Under the pieces are notes generated by a model that saw nothing but the letters and a program-made list of their open reading frames with translations, was not told where the DNA came from and made no database searches. Source: Sphingomonas aliaeris (GTDB lineage Bacteria > Pseudomonadota > Alphaproteobacteria > Sphingomonadales > Sphingomonadaceae). Taken from it: a stretch of 64,000 nucleotides of DNA. Shown here piece by piece: positions 1-8,963 of this stretch (the first letter of the stretch is position 1; every line of letters begins with the position of its first letter). Made by a program: the position numbers and the translations under genes. Where the stretch lies: assembly GCF_016743815.1 (NCBI RefSeq), contig NZ_CP061036.1, positions 124,001-188,000 on the forward strand, given 5' to 3'.

Positions 1-2
1 TT

Positions 3-173
3 TTCGTCCGTACGGCCAAGGGGTTCCAGTCGACCCCGGTCACGCTCGGCGACGCGGCCGGCGATACCGTCATCATCCGCTCGGGCCTGACCGGCCAGGA
101 GCAGATCGCCACCACCGGCAGCTTCACGCTCAAAGCCGAACTCGGCAAGGGCGAAGCGGCGCACGAGGATTGA
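3..173 (+). CDS. CzcB-type RND efflux adaptor, C-terminal fragment
   Basis: Only the last 56 codons are in the window; the gene begins to the left. The readable tail (GDTVIIRSGLTGQEQIATTG, then a basic/acidic end HED) has the form of the C-terminus of periplasmic adaptor subunits of heavy-metal RND pumps, where this membrane-proximal domain contacts the inner-membrane pump. It stops 4 bases before the czcA-like ATG, so both are surely co-transcribed and form a CBA-type tripartite efflux system with an outer-membrane channel not seen here. Family assignment rests on the tail and on the neighbour. Confidence 0.8.
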   Translation, partial: FVRTAKGFQSTPVTLGDAAGDTVIIRSGLTGQEQIATTGSFTLKAELGKGEAAHED

Positions 174-177
174 TGTC

Positions 178-3100
178 ATGATCGCTCGCATCGTCAATTG
201 GGCGGTTGAGAAGCGCTGGCTCGTCCTGCTCCTCACCGCCATCGTCGCCGTCATCGGCGCCTTTTCGCTCTCCCGGCTACCGATCGACGCGGTGCCGGAC
301 ATCACCAACAATCAGGTGCAAATCAACGTTCGCGCGCCCGCGCTCTCGCCCGAGCTGGTCGAGAAGCAGGTGTCGTTCCCGATCGAAACCGCGCTCGCCG
401 GCATCCCCGGCCTCGACAATACCCGCTCACTCAGCCGCAACGGCTTCGCGCAGATCACCGCGGTCTTCGACGAATCCACCGACATCTATTTCGCCCGCCA
501 ACAGGTCGGCGAACGGTTGCAGGGCGTCGCGGAAAGCCTGCCCGATGGCGTGAACCCAGAGATGGGGCCGATCGCGACCGGGTTGGGCGAGGTCTATATG
601 TGGACTGTCCGGCTGGAACACCGAAAGGACGACAAGCACCGCGCTGGCGAGCCGGGGCAGCAACCTGACGGCAGCTATATCACACCGGAAGGCGAGCGGC
701 TGACTACGCCTGAAGATAAGGCGACCTATCTGCGGACCGCGCAGGACTGGATCGTCACGCCTCTGCTCAAGAACGTACCCGGCGTGGCGGGCATCGATTC
801 GATCGGTGGCTACGCCAAGCAATATCTTGTCGTCCCCGACGTGCAGAAACTGGCGTCGCTCAAGATTACACTGACAGATCTTGGCACCGCGCTTGAAAAG
901 AACAACACCAGCGTCGGAGGGGGGTTCGTCAATCGCAACGGTGAAGGATTGGCGGTCCGGTCGGACGCGCTGGTGCGCAATGCGAACCAATTGGCGCGCA
1001 CCGTCGTTGCCACCCGTGACGGTATCCCCATTACTCTTGACCAGGTCGCCAACGTCCGCACGGGGCAGGCGATCCGGATGGGCTCGGCGTCGGAGAACGG
1101 CACCGAAGTCGTCGTCGGCACCGCGATCATGCGGATCGGCCAGAACAGCCGCAACGTGGCGACCGCGGTCGCCGACCGGTTGAAAACTATCAACGCCTCG
1201 CTGCCACCTGATGTGGTGGTGCAGCCGGTGCTGGATCGTACCGCGCTGGTCAATTCGACGATCAAAACGGTCGCCAAGAACCTCTCCGAAGGCGCGCTGC
1301 TCGTCATCGTCGTGCTGTTCCTGCTGCTCGGCAACTTCCGTGCGGCGCTAATAGCTGCCGCGGTCATCCCGGTCACGATGATGCTCACCGGGTTCGGTAT
1401 GCTTCGGCTCGGGGTGTCAGCAAACCTCATGAGTCTGGGTGCGCTCGACTTCGGGCTGATCGTCGACGGCGCGGTCATCATCGTCGAGAATGCCCTGCGG
1501 CGTCTTGCCGAAAAACAGCATCACGAAGGCCGGCTGCTAAGCGTCAAGGAGCGGCTGGATGCGGTCGCGACCGCAGCGCGAGAGATGATCCGGCCGTCCG
1601 TATATGGGCAGGCGATCATCATCCTCGTGTACGTGCCTTTGCTCACGCTGACCGGCGTGGAAGGCAAGACGTTCGTGCCGATGGCGCTGACCGTCATCAT
1701 CGCGCTGCTCTTTGCCTTTGTTCTGTCGCTGACCTTCGTACCTGCGGCGATTGCCATCTGGCTGTCGCGGAAGGTCAACGAGGAGGACGGCCGGATCATC
1801 TCGTGGCTGAAGAAGCGCTACGAGCCGGGCCTGGAAAAGGCGATGAAGCGGCCGATGATAACTATCGGCGCCAGCGTAGTCAGCCTCGTGCTGGCGGCAT
1901 TCGCTTTCACGACCCTGGGGCAGGTGTTCCTCCCTCAACTCGACGAAGGCGATCTACTCATCCAGTCGCTACGCATCCCGGCGACGTCGGTCCAGCAAAG
2001 CCAGGCGATGCAGGTGCCGATCGAGCGGATGGTGTCGAAACAGCCCGAGGTGCGGTTCGTCTTTTCCAAGACGGGCACCGCCGAGCTGGCCTCGGACCCG
2101 ATGCCGCCCAACGCGACTGACATGTTCGTCATCCTGAAGCCGCATGCCGAATGGCCCAATCCCAAGCTGGAGAAGGCCGCACTTGTCGAACGCCTGGAAA
2201 CAAAGCTCGCGCAGTTCCCCGGCAACGCCTATGAGATCACGCAACCGATCCAGATGCGATTCAACGAGCTGATTGCCGGCGTGCGTGGCGATATCGCGGT
2301 CAAGGTATTTGGCGACGACTTCGCCAGCATGAACCGCACTGCCGAACAGATCGCCAGCGTCCTGCGCAAGACGCAAGGCGCGGCGGACGTGAAGGTCGAA
2401 CAGACGACGGGGCTTCCGATGCTCGACATTCGAGTGAATCGTGACGCGATGGCGCGGGTCGGCGTCACCGCGCAGGACGTGCAGGACACCATTACCGCCA
2501 CACTCGGCGGACGGACCTCCGGCATGATCTTCGAAGGCGACCGGCGCTTTCCGGTCGTCATCCGCCTGTCGGACGCCGAACGCGCCGATCTGGGGCTGCT
2601 GAAACAGGTGCAGGTGCCGGTAGCCGGCGGTGGCTATGTGCCACTGTCCAGCGTTGCCGACATTGGCGTCGTCGACGGGCCGAACCAGATCAGCCGCGAG
2701 AACGGCAAGCGGCGCGTCGTCGTCCAGGCGAATGTGCGTGGGCGCGATGTCGGCAGCGTGGTCGCAGATGCACAGGCTGCTGTGTCGAGCGGGGTACGCC
2801 TGCCAGCGGGCAGCTACCTCGAATGGGGCGGGCAGTTCGAGAATCTGGAGTCTGCCAGCCAGCGGCTCCAGCTCGTGGTGCCGGCCTGCTTCGTACTGAT
2901 CCTGTTCCTGCTCTACGGGGCATTGGGGTCGGTACGCGATGCGGCGATCGTGTTTACAGGGGTGCCGTTCGCGCTGGTGGGCGGCGTCCTGTTGCTCTTC
3001 CTGCGCGGCATGGACTTCTCGATCTCGGCCGCGGTGGGGTTCATCGCGCTGTCGGGCATCGCGGTCCTCAACGGACTTGTCATGGTCAGTTCGGTGCAGG

Positions 3101-3396
3101 ACCTGATCCGTTCCGGCATGGACCGCGCCGAAGCGGCGCATACGGGTGCCCTTCAGCGATTACGCCCCGTCGTCATGACCGCGCTCGTCGCAAGTCTCGG
3201 CTTCGTGCCGATGGCGTTCGCGAGCGGGGCCGGCGCGGAAGTGCAAAAGCCGCTCGCAACCGTCGTCATCGGCGGGCTGATCTCGGCGACCCTGCTGACG
3301 CTGTTCGTGCTGCCGACGCTCTACGCCCGCTTCGGGCAGCAGGCGGTCAAGGTCGACGACACGGACGATACCTCACCGCTCCCGCAACCCGCATGA
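178..3396 (+). CDS. czcA: CzcA-family heavy-metal efflux RND pump
   Basis: Inner-membrane proton/metal antiporter of the heavy-metal RND class that moves divalent cations through the adaptor and outer-membrane channel. The 1072-residue length is usual for the family. The N-terminus (VEKRWLVLLLTAIVAVIGAF) is the first membrane helix. The TM4 signature is LDFGLIVDGAVIIVEN, with acidic residues D424, D430 and E437. This DFGxxxDGAxxxVEN form is that of the Zn/Co/Cd group (HME1) rather than the Cu/Ag group. The two halves with large periplasmic loops and paired TM bundles (about 340-540 and 870-1050) are both present. It follows the adaptor by 4 bases and is followed by a strong hairpin, so it ends that operon segment. 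Actual metal specificity is inferred. Confidence 0.95.
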   Translation: MIARIVNWAVEKRWLVLLLTAIVAVIGAFSLSRLPIDAVPDITNNQVQINVRAPALSPELVEKQVSFPIETALAGIPGLDNTRSLSRNGFAQITAVFDESTDIYFARQQVGERLQGVAESLPDGVNPEMGPIATGLGEVYMWTVRLEHRKDDKHRAGEPGQQPDGSYITPEGERLTTPEDKATYLRTAQDWIVTPLLKNVPGVAGIDSIGGYAKQYLVVPDVQKLASLKITLTDLGTALEKNNTSVGGGFVNRNGEGLAVRSDALVRNANQLARTVVATRDGIPITLDQVANVRTGQAIRMGSASENGTEVVVGTAIMRIGQNSRNVATAVADRLKTINASLPPDVVVQPVLDRTALVNSTIKTVAKNLSEGALLVIVVLFLLLGNFRAALIAAAVIPVTMMLTGFGMLRLGVSANLMSLGALDFGLIVDGAVIIVENALRRLAEKQHHEGRLLSVKERLDAVATAAREMIRPSVYGQAIIILVYVPLLTLTGVEGKTFVPMALTVIIALLFAFVLSLTFVPAAIAIWLSRKVNEEDGRIISWLKKRYEPGLEKAMKRPMITIGASVVSLVLAAFAFTTLGQVFLPQLDEGDLLIQSLRIPATSVQQSQAMQVPIERMVSKQPEVRFVFSKTGTAELASDPMPPNATDMFVILKPHAEWPNPKLEKAALVERLETKLAQFPGNAYEITQPIQMRFNELIAGVRGDIAVKVFGDDFASMNRTAEQIASVLRKTQGAADVKVEQTTGLPMLDIRVNRDAMARVGVTAQDVQDTITATLGGRTSGMIFEGDRRFPVVIRLSDAERADLGLLKQVQVPVAGGGYVPLSSVADIGVVDGPNQISRENGKRRVVVQANVRGRDVGSVVADAQAAVSSGVRLPAGSYLEWGGQFENLESASQRLQLVVPACFVLILFLLYGALGSVRDAAIVFTGVPFALVGGVLLLFLRGMDFSISAAVGFIALSGIAVLNGLVMVSSVQDLIRSGMDRAEAAHTGALQRLRPVVMTALVASLGFVPMAFASGAGAEVQKPLATVVIGGLISATLLTLFVLPTLYARFGQQAVKVDDTDDTSPLPQPA

Positions 3397-3398
3397 TC

Positions 3399-3428
3399 GT
3401 GGGGGAGGGCGGTCGTGCCCTCCCCCAC
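3399..3428 (+). terminator. Hairpin after czcA
   Basis: GTGGGGGAGGGC and GCCCTCCCCCAC form a perfect 12-bp stem around a 6-base loop, starting 3 bases after the czcA stop. No T-tract follows, so it may attenuate or stabilise transcript ends rather than act as a classical intrinsic terminator. Confidence 0.7.
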
Positions 3429-3451
3429 GCCTCAAGAAAGGGGGCTCGCTC

Positions 3452-3940
3452 ATGACGACGATCGACAATGTAACGACACTCTCCGTATCCCCGCTGCGTG
3501 TCTGGACGGTCCTCACGGACTTCGCCGGCCACCCGCAGTGGAAGCCGTTCATCCAGCTTTCCGGTGCCGCGGTCTGCGGCGGTGATGCCAACTACACGTT
3601 CCGCATCGGCGGACTCGACAAGCCGGTGACGGCCAAGGCGGATATCATCCGCGTCGATAAGCCGCTGGCGTTCGCATGGACGGCGGGCGTCGCCAGGTTC
3701 TTGCTGTTCGAGGAATCTTACGCGCTGGAAAGCGATCCCGCTGGAACCCGCCTGCGCCATAGCCTGCGCTTCTCAGGCATCTTGGGTCGTCCGCTCTGGG
3801 CACTGATGCGCCGCAGGCTTCAAGCAAGCCTCGTGCAGTCGGACAGGTGCCTCGATCGCCAGCTTCGGCGCCTGTCGGCGGTGCCGGTTTCCAATAGACG
3901 GACTGGACCTGCGCGCACTGGGGCACGGAGGCAGCGATGA
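3452..3940 (+). CDS. SRPBCC-family (START/Bet v1-like) protein
   Basis: A 162-residue soluble protein with the helix-grip layout of the SRPBCC superfamily: N-terminal strand, then VWTVLTDFAGHPQWKPF (the typical first helix and W-x-PF turn), alternating strands and a long C-terminal helix (about 110-145). Members bind hydrophobic ligands or act as cyclases; no catalytic residues can be named here. The ATG follows a G-rich Shine-Dalgarno (AAAGGGGG). Its stop overlaps the next start by 4 bases (ATGA), tying it to the metal operon. The metal role is by context only. Confidence 0.8.
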   Translation: MTTIDNVTTLSVSPLRVWTVLTDFAGHPQWKPFIQLSGAAVCGGDANYTFRIGGLDKPVTAKADIIRVDKPLAFAWTAGVARFLLFEESYALESDPAGTRLRHSLRFSGILGRPLWALMRRRLQASLVQSDRCLDRQLRRLSAVPVSNRRTGPARTGARRQR

Positions 3941-4314
3941 CGATGCATCATCTTGGCTTGGGTTTTGGCATGGGCATCGTGCTGGTGTTGGCAGGCTGTT
4001 CCGAGGAGCCCCGGAAGGGTCCACCGACCGAGCAGGAGATCCACGCTGCGGACACTGCGGTGACCAGCAGGACACCCGGCCGTCACCCCTATCGATGCGA
4101 CGATAACCAGACGCTTCTGGTCGACTTCAAGGATCAAGGGCTCACAGTCGAGTTACGGCGCGATGCGAATGCACCTGCGGTCGTTCTAACCGCGCCGTTG
4201 CAAGGTCTCCAGTATGTCGGCGATGCGGAAAGCGCGACATTCTCGGGCAACCAGATCAAGATCGAGGCACCCGGCAAACGCCCCGTGCTTTGTGAGAAAG
4301 CGACAAGCCTATGA
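3937..4314 (+). CDS. Small lipoprotein with a Cys pair
   Basis: 125 residues. The signal sequence ends in a clear lipobox (VLVLAGC at about 16-22), so the mature protein is lipidated and faces the periplasm. The mature part has one N-terminal Cys (HPYRCDDN) and one near the end (VLCEKA), with a strand-rich stretch between them. This resembles the MliC-type lysozyme-inhibitor fold in outline, but I would not assign that function. A second lipoprotein of the same architecture lies at 7850-8230. It overlaps both flanking genes by 4 bases. Confidence 0.75.
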   Translation: MTMHHLGLGFGMGIVLVLAGCSEEPRKGPPTEQEIHAADTAVTSRTPGRHPYRCDDNQTLLVDFKDQGLTVELRRDANAPAVVLTAPLQGLQYVGDAESATFSGNQIKIEAPGKRPVLCEKATSL

Positions 4315-4928
4315 GCAATCTTGTATCTAAAACCAGCGGGACGGATCGCCAGCGACGTACGCTCTGGATCGTCCTGATCCTCAATGCCGGGCTTGCACTG
4401 GCGTTCGTCGCCACAGGACTGTTCGGTGATTCCAGTGCGCTGATCGCCAATGGCCTCGATAACGGCTCCGATGCCGCGGTATATGGGCTCAGCCTTGTTG
4501 CGTTGAGCCGCGGCGCACGCTGGAAGCAAGCTGCGGCCAGGGTGTCCGGCATCATGCTGCTCCTGTTCGCGGTCGCGGTCCTCATCGATGTCGCGCGGCG
4601 TTTTACCCAGGGCAGCGATCCGATCGGCCCGACTATGATCGGCATGTCGATTGTCGCTGGCATCATCAATTATCTGTGTCTGCGCCTCCTGCAAAAGCTG
4701 GAGAACAAGGACGTCAACCTGCGCGCGGCGACGACCTTCAGCCTCAACGACTTCATCTCGAACGGCGGGATCGTCGTCGCTGGCGTCCTTGTCATGTGGT
4801 TGGGCGTGAACTGGCCGGACCTCGTGGTCGGGCTGGCGACAGCCGCAATCCAGTTGTGGGGCGGCATCAAGATCCTGCGTGACGCGAAACAGGACGCGCG
4901 CAAAAACAAGGACAATCAGAATGGCTGA
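4311..4928 (+). CDS. Cation diffusion facilitator-like membrane transporter, short form
   Basis: 205 residues with about six hydrophobic segments and no C-terminal cytoplasmic domain, unlike full-length CDF proteins of about 300 residues. The TM2 site reads LDNGSD (DxxxD). The TM5 site reads NDFISN (DxxxN) where canonical zinc CDFs have HxxxD. The same DxxxD/DxxxN pair occurs in the CDF gene at 13349-14011, so it is a feature of this subfamily and not damage. By family it would export divalent cations from the cytoplasm by proton antiport. It overlaps the upstream lipoprotein and the downstream ATPase, indicating translational coupling. Confidence 0.8.
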   Translation: MSNLVSKTSGTDRQRRTLWIVLILNAGLALAFVATGLFGDSSALIANGLDNGSDAAVYGLSLVALSRGARWKQAAARVSGIMLLLFAVAVLIDVARRFTQGSDPIGPTMIGMSIVAGIINYLCLRLLQKLENKDVNLRAATTFSLNDFISNGGIVVAGVLVMWLGVNWPDLVVGLATAAIQLWGGIKILRDAKQDARKNKDNQNG

Positions 4929-7404
4929 GAAGACCAGGCTCGACCTCGCCGTCGTCCTGCCCGACGTCCCGGATGCGGCTGACGCCTGCGTCGCGCGGCT
5001 TGTTCAACGGCTGGCGGACCGCGAGGGCGTCAGCGAAGCGCACGTCGTCCCCGCCAGTGGCGAGGCGCCGGCGCAACTGTGCATCCATTACGATCCGGAC
5101 CAGCTCCCGCTATCCCGTATTCGCGAGGTCGCGACCGGCGCGGGCGCGCAGATAGGTGAGCGCTACGGCCATGCCGTATTCGACATCGGCACGATGCATC
5201 AGCGGCGCGCCCGCACCCTTAGCGATCGATTGAAGGCTGTGTCCGGCGTTCTGGAGGCCGAGGTTGCTGCAAGTGGCCGGGTGCGGGTCGAGTTCGACCG
5301 GGAACAGACCGACGAATCTACGATCCGCGGCACCGTCGTCGAGCGCGAAGCAGCCGTCCCGCAGGCCGCTAGCGACGATCACGCCGGCCATGACCATGGC
5401 CCCGGCGAGCACGATCACGGCAAGGAGGGGCATAACCACAATCATGGCGGCATCCTGGGGCCGAACACCGAGCTGTTCTTCGCATTGGGCTGCGGTGCCG
5501 TCCTCGGCATCGGCTTCGCGATCGAGAAGCTGGTCGCCGGGGCGCCGTCGTGGTTGCCGCTCGCCTGCTACCTGATCGCCTATGTGTTGGGCGGTTTCTT
5601 CACCGTCCGCGAGGCGATCGACAATCTGCGGATGCGCCGGTTCGAGATCGACACGCTGATGCTGGTCGCCGCAGCGGGTGCAGCCGCGCTTGGCGCTTGG
5701 GCGGAAGGCGCGCTGCTGCTATTCCTGTTCAGCTTTGGCCACGCGCTCGAACATTATGCAATGGGTCGCGCCAAGCGGGCGATCGAGGCCCTGGCTGAGC
5801 TGGCGCCCAAAACCGCCTTCGTCCGCCGGGAAGGCAGGATCAGCGAGCTTTCCGTCGACACGCTGGTGGTCGGCGACATCGTCGTGGTCAAACCCAATGC
5901 ACGGTTGCCTGCCGACGGCTTCCTGACGCTGGGTTCGAGCAGCATCAACCAGGCGCCGGTGACGGGCGAAAGTATCCCGGTCGACAAGACCGCAGTCACT
6001 GATGCGGATCAGGCACGAGCCGATCCCGACCGCGTCGACGCCGCCAGCCGCGTGTTCGCCGGCACGATCAACGGCAGCGGCGCGATCGAGATCGAGGTCA
6101 CGCGTCTGTCGACCGACAGCGCGCTCGCCAAGGTCGTGAAGATGGTCAGCGAGGCCGAGACGCAGAAGTCGCCGACGCAGCGAATGACCGATCGGTTCGA
6201 ACGGGTGTTCGTGCCCGTGGTGCTGGGCCTCGCCGTTCTGCTACTGTTCGCGTGGGTCGTCATCGACGAACCCTTCCGCGACAGCTTCTACCGCTCGATG
6301 GCGGTCCTCGTCGCAGCCAGCCCCTGCGCGCTCGCGATTGCGACACCAAGCGCAGTCCTGTCGGGTGTCGCCCGCGCTGCGCGCGGTGGTGTGCTGGTAA
6401 AGGGCGGTGGCCCGCTGGAGAACCTTGGTTCGCTGACCGCCATCGCCTTTGATAAGACCGGCACGCTAACGGAAGGCCAGCCCAAGATCACCGATGTCGT
6501 CGCAATGACGGACATCGCCGAAGATCGGCTGCTCACGACGGCCGTCGCCGTGGAGACCCTGAGCGATCATCCTCTAGCTGCGGCGATCGTGAAGGACGGT
6601 AGGACGCGCCTCAACGACGTAGCACTTCCGCAGGCAAGCGACCTCGAAAGTCTGACTGGCCGGGGTGTCCGAGCAATGCTGGAGGGCGATCCGGTCACGA
6701 TCGGCAAGGCCGAGATGTTCGGCAACGACGGCATCGCCGCATTGACCGATGAAACGATGGCCGCAGTCGAACGGCTCCGTGCGGGCGGGCGGACGACGAT
6801 GGTCGTGCGACGCGGCGAGGTGGATCTGGGGGTCATCGGGCTGATGGACACGCCGCGGACTGCCGCCAAGGCGACACTGGCGACGCTGCGCACCCTCGGC
6901 ATCACCCGTATGATTATGATCTCGGGCGATAATCAAGCGGTCGCGGATGCGATTGCGCGCGAGGTCGGCATCGACGAAGCGTGGGGCGACCTGATGCCGG
7001 AAGACAAGGTCGAGGCGATCAAGAAGCTGCGCGGTGACGGCAAGGTCGCGATGGTGGGCGACGGCGTAAACGACGCACCCGCGATGGCCAATGCGACCGT
7101 TGGGATCGCGATGGGCGCGGCGGGGTCAGACGTCGCGCTGGAGACCGCCGATGTCGCGCTGATGGCGGACGATCTGGCCCATCTGCCGTTCGCGGTCGGC
7201 CTGTCGCGACAGACCCGATCGATAATTCGGCAGAATGTCTTTGTCAGCTTGGGCGTGGTGGCGATCCTGGTCCCTGCGACGATCTTTGGTCTCGGGATCG
7301 GGGCTGCCGTCGCCATGCACGAAGGGTCAACGTTGCTCGTGGTCGTGAATGCGTTGCGCCTGCTCGCGTATCGCGACCGGTTCGTCGTGGCGCGGACCGG
7401 CTGA
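4921..7404 (+). CDS. P1B-4-type heavy-metal translocating ATPase
   Basis: An 827-residue metal pump driven by ATP. Visible motifs are TGES (348-351), SPC in the metal-binding membrane helix (467-469), the phosphorylation site DKTGT (D511), the HP dipeptide (H550), GDGVND (713-718) and HEGST in a late membrane helix (800-804). SPC plus HEGST is the signature of the P1B-4 subgroup (Co/Zn/Cd/Fe, CzcP/CtpD-like) as opposed to the CPC of ZntA or CopA. The cytoplasmic N-terminus is long, ends in a His/Asp/Glu-rich tract at about 152-177 and carries no CxxC. The ATG at 4921 is chosen because it has AAGGAC upstream and overlaps the CDF stop; an upstream start at 4879 would lie inside that gene. A hairpin follows. 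Confidence 0.93.
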   Translation: MAEKTRLDLAVVLPDVPDAADACVARLVQRLADREGVSEAHVVPASGEAPAQLCIHYDPDQLPLSRIREVATGAGAQIGERYGHAVFDIGTMHQRRARTLSDRLKAVSGVLEAEVAASGRVRVEFDREQTDESTIRGTVVEREAAVPQAASDDHAGHDHGPGEHDHGKEGHNHNHGGILGPNTELFFALGCGAVLGIGFAIEKLVAGAPSWLPLACYLIAYVLGGFFTVREAIDNLRMRRFEIDTLMLVAAAGAAALGAWAEGALLLFLFSFGHALEHYAMGRAKRAIEALAELAPKTAFVRREGRISELSVDTLVVGDIVVVKPNARLPADGFLTLGSSSINQAPVTGESIPVDKTAVTDADQARADPDRVDAASRVFAGTINGSGAIEIEVTRLSTDSALAKVVKMVSEAETQKSPTQRMTDRFERVFVPVVLGLAVLLLFAWVVIDEPFRDSFYRSMAVLVAASPCALAIATPSAVLSGVARAARGGVLVKGGGPLENLGSLTAIAFDKTGTLTEGQPKITDVVAMTDIAEDRLLTTAVAVETLSDHPLAAAIVKDGRTRLNDVALPQASDLESLTGRGVRAMLEGDPVTIGKAEMFGNDGIAALTDETMAAVERLRAGGRTTMVVRRGEVDLGVIGLMDTPRTAAKATLATLRTLGITRMIMISGDNQAVADAIAREVGIDEAWGDLMPEDKVEAIKKLRGDGKVAMVGDGVNDAPAMANATVGIAMGAAGSDVALETADVALMADDLAHLPFAVGLSRQTRSIIRQNVFVSLGVVAILVPATIFGLGIGAAVAMHEGSTLLVVVNALRLLAYRDRFVVARTG

Positions 7405-7410
7405 TGCCTT

Positions 7411-7439
7411 GGAGACCGCATCCATTAGATGCGGTCTCC
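7411..7439 (+). terminator. Hairpin after the P1B-4 ATPase
   Basis: GGAGACCGCAT and ATGCGGTCTCC make a perfect 11-bp stem with a 7-base loop, 6 bases past the ATPase stop. No T-run follows. It separates the ATPase from the fliE-like gene, which has its own strong ribosome site. Confidence 0.65.
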
Positions 7440-7463
7440 GCAGGTTAGAAAGGAGTGTTCGTG

Positions 7464-7820
7464 ATGTCCGATCCCACCGTGTCCGGTGTCCTTGCCGTCC
7501 GTGCGCAGATCCTTGCGCGCAGTCAGACGCTCAACCGCCTGACGCCACCAGAAGTGACGCCTGGGGCGGTTTCGACCGTGCCGCGGACCGAAGCGCCGGC
7601 GACATTTGGAGACACCCTGAAGAGCATCGTCGGCAAGGTGAACGCGGCACAGGAAGCCGAGGACGTCGCCACCGAACGCTACGAGCGTGGCGAGACTACC
7701 GATATCGCCACCGTGGCGCTGATGCAGAACCGCGCTTCGATATCCTTCGAGGCGACGCTTCAGGTCAGGAACAAGCTCCTGTCGGCCTACAAGGACATTA
7801 TGAGCATGCCCCTTGGATGA
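7464..7820 (+). CDS. fliE: Orphan FliE homologue
   Basis: 118 residues matching FliE, the basal-body protein that joins the MS ring to the rod. The hallmark C-terminal half is present: FGDTLKSIVGKVNAAQE, then TTDIATVALMQNRASISFE and LQVRNKLLSAYKDIMSM. These are the conserved TDI...A..ASl.F and QVRNKL..AY.eIM blocks. ATG 7464 is chosen because AAAGGAG ends 8 bases upstream; a GTG at 7455 would overlap that site. No other flagellar gene is in the window, and the neighbours are metal transporters. Whether it still serves a flagellum or export apparatus, or has been recruited for another role, cannot be told from sequence. Confidence 0.85.
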   Translation: MSDPTVSGVLAVRAQILARSQTLNRLTPPEVTPGAVSTVPRTEAPATFGDTLKSIVGKVNAAQEAEDVATERYERGETTDIATVALMQNRASISFEATLQVRNKLLSAYKDIMSMPLG

Positions 7821-7849
7821 CGCACCTCTGTGCGCCAGTGCATACGACC

Positions 7850-8230
7850 ATGCCGAAGAGCATGTGGCGTACGCGTACGCACATAGCTTTGATCGCCGTG
7901 CTGGCTGGCGCCTGCTCGCCCGTCCGGCAGGACGACGACGCCGATGCATACAACACGTTGCCGTCCAGTTCCGAAATGCGAATGCGTGTCTTCACCTGTG
8001 AAGATGGAACGTCGATCGTCACTGATCTGAGTGCCGATACCTTCGTCGTCGACCTCATCGGTGCGACGCGGGAGGATGGTGAGCAACTGACTGTACCACG
8101 CGCCCAGGTCCGCACTGCCGGTGGACGGCTGACGGTCATGATCGGCCAGGATCGGCTCCACCTCGAGCGGATCGGCAAGCAGGGCATCGACGAGCATCTG
8201 TCGTTTAGGGGAAAATCATGCTGGCGCTGA
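7850..8230 (+). CDS. Small lipoprotein with a Cys pair (second copy of the architecture)
   Basis: About 126 residues. The signal segment HIALIAVLAGAC ends in a lipobox-like AGAC. The mature part has FTCEDG near its start and a Cys three residues from the end, as in the lipoprotein at 3937-4314, suggesting related proteins. The start is uncertain: ATG 7817 overlaps the fliE stop, 7850 and 7862 give shorter and more typical signal peptides; I use 7850. The 3' end overlaps the ZIP gene by 13 bases. Function unknown; a periplasmic metal or envelope-stress role is inferred from position. Confidence 0.65.
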   Translation: MPKSMWRTRTHIALIAVLAGACSPVRQDDDADAYNTLPSSSEMRMRVFTCEDGTSIVTDLSADTFVVDLIGATREDGEQLTVPRAQVRTAGGRLTVMIGQDRLHLERIGKQGIDEHLSFRGKSCWR

Positions 8231-8904
8231 CCTATACGATCATTCCGGTGCTTGCCGTGATCCTGGGCGGCATCTTTGCGACATGGCGTCGGCCCGGCGA
8301 TGCCTTCATATCCGCGATGCAGCACCTCGCCGCCGGTGTCGTGTTCGCCGCTGCGGCAACCGAAATCCTACCGCAGGTGCTGCACGCCGGCTCACCGCTG
8401 GCCACGTTCATCGGTGGATCGGTGGGGGTCGCGGTAATGCTAGGACTGAAGGCGTACGAAGCTCGTGCGGCTGGACCTGTCGCGCTGATATCAGCGGTCG
8501 GTATCGACATCGTTGTCGACGGTCTGGTTCTGGGCCTTGCGTTCGTCGCTGGTGCCAAGGCGGGCGTCCTGCTCACCGTCGCGCTCACGCTGGAGGTGCT
8601 GTTTCTCGGCGTGACGCTGACAACGGAACTCGCCGAATCCACCACCTCGAAACTAAGGATCATCCTTACCGTGACGGGTCTAGCGCTGCTGCTGCCGGTC
8701 GGTGCGCTGCTGGCGATCCCGGTCGCTGGCCTGTCGCCTCCGATAGTCGCGGGCTTCCTGTGCTTCGGCCTCATGGCACTCCTGTTCCTCGTCACCGAAG
8801 AGTTGCTGGCCGAAGCACACGAGAAGCCGGACACGCCGCTCATCAGTGCGATGTTCTTCGTCGGCTTCCTCTCGCTCCTCCTCATTGAGGAAATCGCGAT
8901 GTGA
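8218..8904 (+). CDS. ZIP-superfamily membrane transporter, divergent
   Basis: 228 residues with about eight hydrophobic helices. The ZIP-like blocks are MQHLAAGVVFAAAATEILPQ (TM2), GIDIVVDGLVLGLAF (TM4), LTLEVLFLGVTL (TM5) and TEELLAEAHE before the last helix. In canonical ZIP carriers TM4 carries HxxxE and TM5 HExxE. Here those become DIVVD and LEVLFLG, so the binuclear metal site is altered. ZIP proteins normally import metal, but a different substrate or direction is possible. It sits in the metal operon, overlapping the preceding lipoprotein gene. Confidence 0.75.
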   Translation: MLALTYTIIPVLAVILGGIFATWRRPGDAFISAMQHLAAGVVFAAAATEILPQVLHAGSPLATFIGGSVGVAVMLGLKAYEARAAGPVALISAVGIDIVVDGLVLGLAFVAGAKAGVLLTVALTLEVLFLGVTLTTELAESTTSKLRIILTVTGLALLLPVGALLAIPVAGLSPPIVAGFLCFGLMALLFLVTEELLAEAHEKPDTPLISAMFFVGFLSLLLIEEIAM

Positions 8905-8963
8905 CGAGCCTGACCTCAAACGGCGCCGACGTGCGCCGCGATCGATCCAGCAAGGGGAATGAA

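Noticed and set aside
1969..3141. A 390-codon open frame on the minus strand inside czcA
   Set aside because: It is the shadow of a GC-rich coding strand; the translation has no domain and czcA is unambiguous.
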